DNA of 64,000 nucleotides, from positions 248,001 to 312,000 of the forward strand of contig NZ_RBKS01000001.1 in NCBI RefSeq assembly GCF_003634555.1, written 5' to 3'. The notes below the pieces were generated by a model. The model made no database searches. It saw only the letters and a list, made by a program, of their open reading frames with translations, and was not told the DNA's origin. Shown here one piece after another: positions 7,603 through 16,470 of the stretch; position 1 is the first letter of the stretch; each line of letters starts with the position of its first letter. A program made the translations under genes and the position numbers. This DNA comes from Frondihabitans australicus. GTDB lineage: Bacteria > Actinomycetota > Actinomycetes > Actinomycetales > Microbacteriaceae.

Positions 7603-10154
7603 GTGCAGTTCCCCGGGTCGGTGCCGGCGGTGCCGCCGCCGACGGTCAGCTGGATGGCGGTGTCGGCCGCGGCCTGACTGCCGCCGGCCGGGGTGGACGA
7701 CTGCACGTCGCACTTCTGACTGTCGTCGGACTGCGCGTAGGTGACGGTCACCTTGGACGTGTCGAATCCGGCGCTCGAGAGTGCGCTCTCGGCGTCTTTC
7801 AGCGTCTGCCCGGTGACGGTGGGCACGGAGGTCGTGGCCTGGGAGCCGTCGCTGGGGTTGATCTGCACGCGCGTGCCCTGGGCGACGCTGACGCCCGCGG
7901 CGGGGCTGGTCGTGGCGATGTCGCCCTGCGGCTGCGACGAGGCGACGGGCGAGCCGATCGTGTAGCCGAGGCCGGCTGCGATGAGGGCGTTCTCGGCGTC
8001 GGTGGTGCTCATGCCCGTGACGTCGGGAACGGTCACGCCGGTGGTGCCGTAGATCTCGTCCTGCGGCGGATCGGTGAAGTCGCCGCCCTTGTAGAGGGTG
8101 TCGTTGACCGTCGCGATGGCGTTGAAGAGCGATGCGCGCGACGAGGCGTACTGTCCGTGCGGGCCGTACTCCTGCCGGAGGCTGGTCTTTCCCTCGATGT
8201 TGCCCATCCAGGTGACGGTGGTGAGCGCCGTGTTCGAGCCGATGAGCCAGATCTGGTCGGCGGCGTCGGTGGTGCCGGTCTTGGCGAAGTACTGACCGCC
8301 GTTGCCGGGGTCGGCGCCGACGGCCGTGCCGCCGCCGGTGAGCGTGCCCTTGAGCGCGTAGACGACACCGTGCGCGACGTCGGCCGACATGGCCCGCTTG
8401 CACGACTTGGGCTGGCCGCCGAGGTCTTTGCCGGTCGAGTCGATCGCCTTGTCGACGAGGATCGGCGAGCAGTAGACGCCGTTGTTGGCGATTCCGGCGT
8501 ACGCGGCCGCCATCGTGAGCGGCGCGATGTAGTTCGTGCCGAGCACCGACGACGGGTTCGCCTCGAGCTGCGCACCGGTCTTGGCGGGGTGCACGCCGAG
8601 CGACTCGGCGGTCGTCTTGATGTCGCAGAGATCGAGGTCTTGCGCCATGGCGACGAAGGCCACGTTGACGGAGAGGGCGGTGGCGGTCATCACGCTCATG
8701 TTGCCGCGGATGTAGCCCTCGTCGTTCTTCGGCGAGTACGGCGGGCTCGGCACGATCTTCTTTCCGCACTGCGTGAACGGCGAGAAGGTGCGCGGTGTCG
8801 CGTCGACGTACTCGTTGAGCCCGTGGCCCTTCGCGAGCCAGTCGGCGAGCGTGAACGCCTTGTAGGTCGAGCCGGTCTGGAATCCGCCGGAGTTGCCGTA
8901 GGCCTCGTCGGTGGAGAAGTTGAGGGAGGTCTGGGTCGAGTTGCCGGAGCCCGCCGTGTAGTTCTTGTTCTGGGCCATGACGATCACGCGCCCCGTGCCC
9001 GGCTGCACCGAGTCGACGACGCCGCCGAGGTCGAACCTCGTCTCGGTGTTCGGGGCGTAGGAGTCGATCTGCGACTTGGCGTTGGCGGTGAGGTCGAGGT
9101 TCAGCGTCGTGTAGAGCTTGTAGCCGCCGGTCTTCCAGTTCGCCTCGCGCTCTTTGGTGGTGGAGCCCAGGAACGAGAAGTTGCCCACGTTGCGCTGCAC
9201 GTAGTCGCAGAAGTTCTGCGCCCCGGGCCACGTCACCGCCGCGCAGCCCTGGGTGGGCGGTGTGAGCTTGACGTACTTGGCGGGGCTGATCTTGAGGGCC
9301 GCGTCGTAGTACTTCTGGTCGATGTCGCCCTCCTGCAGCATCGACTTGAGGATCACGTTGCGTCGGCCCTCGTTGGCCGCGTAGTTCTTCGGCGTCGACA
9401 GGTTGCGGCTCGTCGGGAACTGCACGATCGCGATGAGGCTGGCGGCCTCGATCGGCGTGAGGTCTTTCGCGCTCTTGTCGTAGTAGTGCTGTGCGGCTGC
9501 CTCGACGCCGTAGGCCTGGTCGCCGAAGTAGGCGATGTTGAGGTAGGCGAGCAGGATCTCGTTCTTCGTGTACTTCTTCTCGAGCCCGATGGCGAGCTTC
9601 ATCTCCTGGAGCTTGCGGGTGATCGAGGTGTCGGTCGCCTCGGCCGACAGAGCCTTCTGCTCGGCGATGGTCGGCGCGTTCTGCGCCTGCGCGAGGCGGA
9701 TGTTCTTGACCAGCTGCATCGTGAGCGTCGACCCGCCGCCCGCAGCGCCGAGGCCGCCGGTGACCGAGCCGATGCCGGCGCGGATGATCGAGGTGAGGTC
9801 GACGCCGCCGTGCTCGTAGAAACGGCGGTCCTCGCCGTCGACGGCCGCCTTCTTGAGGTTGTCGGAGACGTTGTCCCAGGTGTCGTTGACGCGGTTCTGG
9901 TCGTAGAGCGTGGCGAAGGCGACCTGCTTGCCGCCGGCGGTGGCGTAGAGGGTGTTGCGCTGCTGGAGCTGGCCGATCGAGATGTAGTCGGGAAGGCTGT
10001 TGAAGATGCCGACGGAACTGGACGCCGTGACGCTGCCGACCGCGAGAGCCGGGGTCACGCCGATGGTGACCAGAAGGCCGGCGAGGGCGCTGAAACCGAC
10101 GAAGCCGAGGACGGCTCCGACGACAGACGTGGGCCTCTGTTTTGGGGCAGACAT
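7599..10154 (-). CDS. Bifunctional penicillin-binding protein (class A) with PASTA domains
   Basis: This enzyme polymerises lipid II and cross-links peptidoglycan at the outer membrane face. The 851 residues run: a membrane anchor (about 11-40); a GT51 glycosyltransferase domain with catalytic Glu108 in EDRRFYEH and the GGSTLTMQLVKN motif; and a transpeptidase domain with Ser429 in STYK, the SVN motif and KTGT. Two C-terminal PASTA domains (VPDVTGMS and VPTVTGQT) follow, which bind peptidoglycan or beta-lactams. It corresponds to the PonA-type class A enzymes of actinobacteria. The ATG at 10154 is chosen because the anchor starts there; longer frames add low-complexity sequence. The overlap with the phosphoesterase implies one transcript. 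Confidence 0.95.
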   Translation of the reverse strand: MSAPKQRPTSVVGAVLGFVGFSALAGLLVTIGVTPALAVGSVTASSSVGIFNSLPDYISIGQLQQRNTLYATAGGKQVAFATLYDQNRVNDTWDNVSDNLKKAAVDGEDRRFYEHGGVDLTSIIRAGIGSVTGGLGAAGGGSTLTMQLVKNIRLAQAQNAPTIAEQKALSAEATDTSITRKLQEMKLAIGLEKKYTKNEILLAYLNIAYFGDQAYGVEAAAQHYYDKSAKDLTPIEAASLIAIVQFPTSRNLSTPKNYAANEGRRNVILKSMLQEGDIDQKYYDAALKISPAKYVKLTPPTQGCAAVTWPGAQNFCDYVQRNVGNFSFLGSTTKEREANWKTGGYKLYTTLNLDLTANAKSQIDSYAPNTETRFDLGGVVDSVQPGTGRVIVMAQNKNYTAGSGNSTQTSLNFSTDEAYGNSGGFQTGSTYKAFTLADWLAKGHGLNEYVDATPRTFSPFTQCGKKIVPSPPYSPKNDEGYIRGNMSVMTATALSVNVAFVAMAQDLDLCDIKTTAESLGVHPAKTGAQLEANPSSVLGTNYIAPLTMAAAYAGIANNGVYCSPILVDKAIDSTGKDLGGQPKSCKRAMSADVAHGVVYALKGTLTGGGTAVGADPGNGGQYFAKTGTTDAADQIWLIGSNTALTTVTWMGNIEGKTSLRQEYGPHGQYASSRASLFNAIATVNDTLYKGGDFTDPPQDEIYGTTGVTVPDVTGMSTTDAENALIAAGLGYTIGSPVASSQPQGDIATTSPAAGVSVAQGTRVQINPSDGSQATTSVPTVTGQTLKDAESALSSAGFDTSKVTVTYAQSDDSQKCDVQSSTPAGGSQAAADTAIQLTVGGGTAGTDPGNCT

Positions 10155-10205
10155 AGGATCAGGGTAAGTGATCGACCACACCGCCTGACTGAACGGACAC
10201 CGAAT

Positions 10206-10364
10206 ATGGTCCTCTGGGAGTACTTCACGGCCCCCCTCATCAACCACAACACGACCGCGATCCTGAACAACTTCGGGTCGGAGGGGTGGGAGCTCGTGAC
10301 GGTCCTCCAGAGCCCCGAGGGCGCCCTCGTCGCGTACCTCAAGCGACCGGTGCAGCAGGCGTGA
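10206..10364 (+). CDS. DUF4177-like small protein
   Basis: The 52-residue protein (MVLWEYFTAP at the start, NNFGSEGWELVTV in the middle) matches the DUF4177 pattern of a short beta-rich domain with a GWELV core. Family function is unknown. The ATG at 10206 lies only 51 bases from the divergent penicillin-binding protein start, and the stop overlaps the GTG of the RidA-like gene (GTGA). I recall this pair as common next to the same penicillin-binding protein in related actinobacteria. Confidence 0.85.
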   Translation: MVLWEYFTAPLINHNTTAILNNFGSEGWELVTVLQSPEGALVAYLKRPVQQA

Positions 10365-10834
10365 CCGGCGCCGTCGAGGCGCGCATCGCGTCGCTCGGCC
10401 TGACGCTTCCGCCGGTCGCGGCTCCCGCCGGCTCCTACGTGCCCGCCCTCCTCTCACGAGGCGTCGTCTACACGGCCGGGCAGTTGCCCTTCGTCGACGG
10501 AGCGCTCCCGGTCACCGGCAAGGTCGGCACCGCCGACGGCCTCGTCGACCCGGTCAGGGCGCAGGAGCTCGCGGCACAGTCCGCCCTCAATGCCCTGGCC
10601 GCTGCGAAGAGCGTCCTCGGCGACCTCGACCGGGTCGTCCGCGTCGTGAAGGTCACCGGGTTCGTCGCCTCCGACCCGTCGTTCACCGGGCAGCCCGGCG
10701 TGATCAACGGCGCCTCGGACGTCCTGGCGCAGATCTTCGGCGAGGCCGGTCGTCACGCCCGCAGCGCCGTGGGTGTCGCGGTGCTGCCGCTCGACTCGCC
10801 GGTCGAGGTGGAGCTGGTCCTCGAGGTCGAGTAG
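10361..10834 (+). CDS. RidA/YjgF-like family protein
   Basis: The 157-residue protein belongs to the longer, atypical branch of the RidA (YER057c/YjgF) superfamily (VEARIASLGLTLPPVAAPAG, then SRGVVYTAGQLPFVDG). Canonical RidA hydrolyses reactive enamine/imine intermediates. This branch often lacks the catalytic Arg and its activity is uncertain. The GTG start at 10361 overlaps the stop of the DUF4177 gene. An upstream extension to 10286 would lie inside that gene and is rejected. It converges on the acetyl-CoA synthetase gene, 30 bases away. Confidence 0.88.
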   Translation: MTGAVEARIASLGLTLPPVAAPAGSYVPALLSRGVVYTAGQLPFVDGALPVTGKVGTADGLVDPVRAQELAAQSALNALAAAKSVLGDLDRVVRVVKVTGFVASDPSFTGQPGVINGASDVLAQIFGEAGRHARSAVGVAVLPLDSPVEVELVLEVE

Positions 10835-10864
10835 GTCCGCTTCTGAGCGCCCGTCGCTTCGCTC

Positions 10865-12820
<1,956 letters not shown>

Positions 12821-12931
12821 GGGTTCCTTCTCGCGTCATTGCGTGGCTGTCTCGAGGCTGTCGAGGCGCGACTGTTCGCCCCCGGCGTCTCGCCTGTCGA
12901 ACAATACTCTGGGAAGGACGTTGCGACTCCT

Positions 12932-12959
12932 TGCGCCCGGCGCGCTTTGGGGTACACTC
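12932..12959 (+). promoter_or_regulatory. Promoter of the 6C RNA
   Basis: TTGCGC (12932-12937) and TACACT (12954-12959) are separated by 16 bases, a good housekeeping-sigma promoter. It places the start of transcription near 12966, exactly at the first base-paired stem of the 6C RNA. Confidence 0.7.
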
Positions 12960-12965
12960 ATCGGA

Positions 12966-13063
12966 GTCGAACTCGTTTCGACGGGCAACGCACACGATTC
13001 CCCCCAATCGCGCGTTGCCGTGGCGGCGCCCGTTCCCCCCAACTGGCGCCGCCCCTCTCTTTT
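12966..13063 (+). ncRNA. 6C small RNA (two hairpins with six-cytosine loops)
   Basis: The sequence folds into three successive hairpins. The first is a short 5' stem (12966-12971 with 12977-12982). The second has outer stem 12984-12991 with 13012-13019, inner stem CGATT/AATCG, and loop CCCCCC at 13000-13005. The third has stem 13022-13030 with 13045-13053 and loop CCCCCC at 13035-13040. TCTCTTTT follows as a terminator tail. Two hairpins each exposing at least six cytosines define the actinobacterial 6C RNA family. In M. tuberculosis the family member is B11, which as I recall lies beside the Rv3660c pilus locus, matching its position here next to tadA. C-rich loops are thought to pair with G-rich ribosome-binding sites of target mRNAs. 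Confidence 0.93.
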
Positions 13064-13215
13064 AACCGGCATGCCTCGAAGCCTGCCTTCTGCGGCCCTG
13101 CGAGACGCGCCTCGCGGTGATGCGCCTCTCCTCCACAATCGGCGGAAAGACGGGCGCTTTCGGCCACGGGTGTGCAGAACCGTCTGCCGCCCGCCCTCGC
13201 GACCTACCGTCGAGC

Positions 13216-14307
13216 ATGTCCAGCACGACCGCACCGCACTCCACCGTCTCGCGTCCTCTCGATCGCGCCGAGCCGGGTGATCCGTTCGTCGTCGACCCTC
13301 GGGGCGGCACGCCGGGCGGCAGGGGGACAAACGTATGGCGCGGGGTACAGTCGCCCGCCACGCGGGCGGTGCCGGCGCAGTTCGGGCCGCTCGCCGGGGT
13401 GCTCGGGGATCCTGCCCTCACCGACCTCTTCGTGAACTCGACGGGCGACGTCTGGGTGGTCCGCGGCCGGGGCGCAGAACCGGTCGCGTCGCTGCGGCTC
13501 GATCGCGACGCCGCTCACCGCCTCGCGACCGGTCTCGTCTCGCTCGGCGGCCGACACGTCGACGAGGGCACGCCCTGCGCCGATGTCCGGTTGGCCGACG
13601 GCGTGCGCGTGCACGTGGTGCTGCCGCCCATCGCCCAGGGTGGCGCCGTGGTGTCGGTCCGGGTGCCGGGCGTGGGGATCCTCGACCTCGACGATCTCGA
13701 GCGACGCGGCCTCTTCGACCTCGTCGACCGCTCGACGGTGCAGGGCCTCATCGCGCGGAGGGCGAACCTCCTGATCACGGGCGCGACCGGCACGGGCAAG
13801 ACGACGCTGCTCGCCGCGCTCCTCGGCAGCGCGCCGCCGCACGAGCGCATCGTCACGCTCGAGGACGTCGCAGAGCTCCGCATCGACCACCCGCACGTCG
13901 TCGCTCTCGAGGCCCGGCAGGCCAACCTCGAGGGCCGCGGCCGACTCGATCTGGCCCAGCTGGTCCGCGAGGCGCTCCGCATGCGGCCCGACCGCCTCGT
14001 CGTCGGCGAGTGCCGCGGCGTCGAGCTGCGCGAGATGCTCACCGCCCTCACCACGGGGCACGACGGAGGGGCCGGCACGCTGCACGCCTCAGGCCTCGGT
14101 GCCGTGCCCGCCCGCCTCGAGGCGCTCGGGGCCCTGGCGGGCATGGGGCCCGAGACCCTCGCCCGGCAGGTCGTCGCCGCATTCGACGCGGTCGTCCACC
14201 TCGAGGCGTTCCCGACCGAGACCGGGGCGACAGGGCGCAGGATCGCGGGGCTCGCCCGGTTCGCGCTCGACGGCCGAGATCGTCTGCGCGTCGAGACGGA
14301 GGCCTGA
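13216..14307 (+). CDS. tadA: TadA/CpaF-type pilus or secretion ATPase
   Basis: This is the hexameric ATPase that powers assembly of Tad/Flp pili or pseudopilus-like secretion. The 363 residues have an N-terminal variable part, a T2SSE N-domain (about 60-175), Walker A GATGTGKTT at about residue 189, an Asp box (LEDVAELRI), a Walker B-like region (RLVVGECRG), and a His box (TLHASG). The ATG at 13216 is chosen as the last good start before homology begins. It has no clear ribosome-binding site, only a TACCGT hexamer at 13205, so the start is uncertain; an in-frame start 33 codons upstream is possible. It is the first gene of the tad cluster. Confidence 0.88.
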   Translation: MSSTTAPHSTVSRPLDRAEPGDPFVVDPRGGTPGGRGTNVWRGVQSPATRAVPAQFGPLAGVLGDPALTDLFVNSTGDVWVVRGRGAEPVASLRLDRDAAHRLATGLVSLGGRHVDEGTPCADVRLADGVRVHVVLPPIAQGGAVVSVRVPGVGILDLDDLERRGLFDLVDRSTVQGLIARRANLLITGATGTGKTTLLAALLGSAPPHERIVTLEDVAELRIDHPHVVALEARQANLEGRGRLDLAQLVREALRMRPDRLVVGECRGVELREMLTALTTGHDGGAGTLHASGLGAVPARLEALGALAGMGPETLARQVVAAFDAVVHLEAFPTETGATGRRIAGLARFALDGRDRLRVETEA

Positions 14308-14308
14308 G

Positions 14309-15268
14309 GTGCTGCGACGTGGGGTGACGGATCGGCTCGTGCTGTGGCGTGGGGCGCGAGCGCGCGGCGCCGGCGGGCTCGGCGCCGCCGATGCGCTCGA
14401 ACGCCTCGCCGTGCTGCTCGAGGCAGGCGTGGGGCCGGGCGCGGCCTGGAGACATCTCGACGACGGCGGGGGCGGTGCGTGCGCCCGGGCGGCGCGAGCC
14501 GCGGCGGGCTCTCTGGTGTGCGGCGAGCCGGCTGCTCCTGCGATCTCGGCCGCGGCGATCGACGAGTCGTGGCGCCAGGCGGCGGCCGCGTGGCAGGTCG
14601 CCGAGGCCAGCGGCGCACCGATCGGGCCGGCCCTGCGGTCGATGTCGGCGAGCCTCCGGGCGCAGGAGCAGACGCGGCACGACATCGACACAGCTCTCGC
14701 CGGCCCCCGCATGTCGTCCCGGGTCGTGCTCGCGCTGCCCGGGGTCGGCGTGCTGCTCGGCCTGATCCTCGGGCTCGACGGTCTCGGCCAGCTCGTCGCC
14801 CGCCCCCTCGGCTGGGCCCTGATGGTCGCGGCGGCCGCCCTCGTCGCCGTGGCGCACCTGTGGAACTCGCGTCTGATCGCGGCGGCCGAGCCCCCGGGCG
14901 CCGTCGCGGGCCTGGAGCTCGAGCTGGTCGCCGTCGCGATCGGCGGGGGAGGAGCCTGGGACGTTGCGCGGCGCCGGGTGGCGGACGCCCTGCAGCAGCA
15001 CTGCCCGGCGTCGCTCGACGAGGGGGACTCCGCCGCGCTCGGCGAGGTGATGGCGCTGTCGCGTGCATCCGGCGCCCCGGGGGCCGAGCTGCTGCGGTCG
15101 GTCGCGGCCACGCGGCGGCGCGAGGCGCGGGCACGGTCCGCGGAGGCGGTCGAGCGGCTGGGAGTGCTGTCGATGCTGCCGCTGGGGGTGTGCATCCTGC
15201 CCGCCTTCGTCCTGGTCGGGGTGGTGCCGCTTGCCCTGTCGCTCCTCTCCTCCCCAGGCGGCGCGTGA
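14309..15268 (+). CDS. tadB: TadB-like type II secretion system F-domain membrane protein
   Basis: The 319-residue inner-membrane platform protein of the Tad apparatus has a T2SSF-like helical domain (about residues 20-130), two hydrophobic helices around 145-185, a second cytoplasmic segment and a C-terminal helix pair (about 285-315). Most tad loci encode two such proteins, TadB and TadC. Here only one is present and it may form the platform alone. The GTG at 14309 lies one base after the tadA stop and has GGAGG six bases upstream. A later in-frame GTG at 14324 cannot be excluded. Confidence 0.85.
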   Translation: MLRRGVTDRLVLWRGARARGAGGLGAADALERLAVLLEAGVGPGAAWRHLDDGGGGACARAARAAAGSLVCGEPAAPAISAAAIDESWRQAAAAWQVAEASGAPIGPALRSMSASLRAQEQTRHDIDTALAGPRMSSRVVLALPGVGVLLGLILGLDGLGQLVARPLGWALMVAAAALVAVAHLWNSRLIAAAEPPGAVAGLELELVAVAIGGGGAWDVARRRVADALQQHCPASLDEGDSAALGEVMALSRASGAPGAELLRSVAATRRREARARSAEAVERLGVLSMLPLGVCILPAFVLVGVVPLALSLLSSPGGA

Positions 15269-15355
15269 CGGCGGACTCTCCACAGATCGTGCTCGCCGGC
15301 CACGGGCGGGTGGCCCGGTACGGGAGCGTGGAGGCACCTCGACGAAAGGATTCCG

Positions 15356-15562
15356 ATGACCTTCTTCTCCTCTTCTCCAGACCGCGGGGCGCGGGCCGGC
15401 CAGGGCGGCTGGCGCGACGACACCGGCGCGGTCACCGCCGAGTACGCCGTCGTGCTGCTGGCCGCGGTGGCGTTCGCCGGGGTGCTCGCGGCGATCCTGC
15501 GCTCCGGCGGTGTCCAGGGGCTGCTCACCGATCTCGTGCAGAAGGCGCTGTCGGGAGTGTGA
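15356..15562 (+). CDS. DUF4244 Flp-pilin-like protein
   Basis: The 68-residue protein has a short polar N-terminus and then GAVTAEYAVVLLAAVAFAGV, a class III/Flp pilin-type hydrophobic segment preceded by a Gly and followed by a Glu at the fifth position. This is the DUF4244 family found in actinobacterial tad loci, probably the pilus or pseudopilus subunit. A GAAAGGA site precedes the ATG. No prepilin peptidase gene is in the window, so processing would rely on an enzyme encoded elsewhere. Confidence 0.9.
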   Translation: MTFFSSSPDRGARAGQGGWRDDTGAVTAEYAVVLLAAVAFAGVLAAILRSGGVQGLLTDLVQKALSGV

Positions 15563-15891
15563 GCGGTCACGACGAGGGCACGGCGACCGTCGAGTTCGCG
15601 CTCGTCCTGCCCGCGGTGGTGCTCACGCTCGCCGCGGCGCTCGCGGCGCTCGGCGCGGCGGGGCATGCGATCCGTCTCGCCGACGCCGCCGGGCTGGCCG
15701 CCCGCGCCGAGGGGCGCGGCGACGATGCCTCGGGGCGCGCCGCCGTCGCGAACCTCGCGCCGGGGGCACGCATGGCGGTCGACCGCGGCACGCTGGTCTG
15801 CGTCCGGCTCGACGACACCGCGCGGCTGGGCCCGCTGCCCGTTGCCGTCCCGCTCTCGGCGCGCAGCTGCGCGGCCGCCGACGGAGGCTGA
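15559..15891 (+). CDS. TadE-like minor pseudopilin
   Basis: The 110-residue protein has a TadE-like N-terminus (GTATVEFALVLPAVVLTLAA) with the Gly and Glu typical of cleaved pseudopilins, one membrane segment, and an exported C-terminal domain with two Cys that could form a disulfide. The GTG start overlaps the stop of the DUF4244 gene. It probably helps initiate or anchor the pilus. Confidence 0.88.
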   Translation: MSGHDEGTATVEFALVLPAVVLTLAAALAALGAAGHAIRLADAAGLAARAEGRGDDASGRAAVANLAPGARMAVDRGTLVCVRLDDTARLGPLPVAVPLSARSCAAADGG

Positions 15892-15893
15892 CG

Positions 15894-16241
15894 GTGGGCG
15901 TCGTCCTCGTCGCGGTGGTCGGCGCGGTGCTGATCGTGACGACGGGTGTGCTGGGCGCGGCCGGGATCCTGGTCGAGCGGCACCGTGTCGCACAGGCGGC
16001 CGACGCTGCCGCTCTCGCCGCCGCCGACGCCGCGTCCGGCCTCGTCGCCGGGCGGCCCTGCGACCGTGCGGCCGAGGTCGCCGGGGCCGTCTCGGTGGGC
16101 GTGGCCGACTGCGTCGTCGACGGCTCGACCGTCACCGTCGTGGCGTCGTCGGGCCCTTCCCTGATCCCGATCGCGGTGGCCGCCACGGCCGGTCAGCCCG
16201 TGTCCGCCGACAGCGGAAGCACTGATGATTCCAAGAAATGA
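15894..16241 (+). CDS. TadG-like (Rv3654c-type) pilus locus protein
   Basis: The 115-residue protein has an N-terminal membrane helix (GVVLVAVVGAVLIVTTGVLG), then the Ala-rich RVAQAADAAALAAADAA helix typical of TadE/G-like proteins, and a small exported domain with two Cys. The GTG start at 15894 is two bases after the previous stop with GGAGG upstream. It is the last gene of the compact tad cluster (tadA-tadB-DUF4244-tadE-tadG). Confidence 0.85.
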   Translation: MGVVLVAVVGAVLIVTTGVLGAAGILVERHRVAQAADAAALAAADAASGLVAGRPCDRAAEVAGAVSVGVADCVVDGSTVTVVASSGPSLIPIAVAATAGQPVSADSGSTDDSKK

Positions 16242-16470
16242 AGACCAAGACCCGGGCTCTGTGTGTGTATGGTGTGCCTGTCGGGTGCGCCGACAGCGCG
16301 GCTTCCACCGGTCCGCGTGGCGACGAGGCCGAAGGCCACCCGTCGGCCGTGGCATCGTCCCGGCTCCGTCTCAGTCGGGCCTCGCGTTCCGTCTGATCCG
16401 GGCCACCGCGATTCCCTCGACCTATCGTCTGCGCCCGTCGCAGGCAGTCCTCTTACATTCAAGGAGTCCC

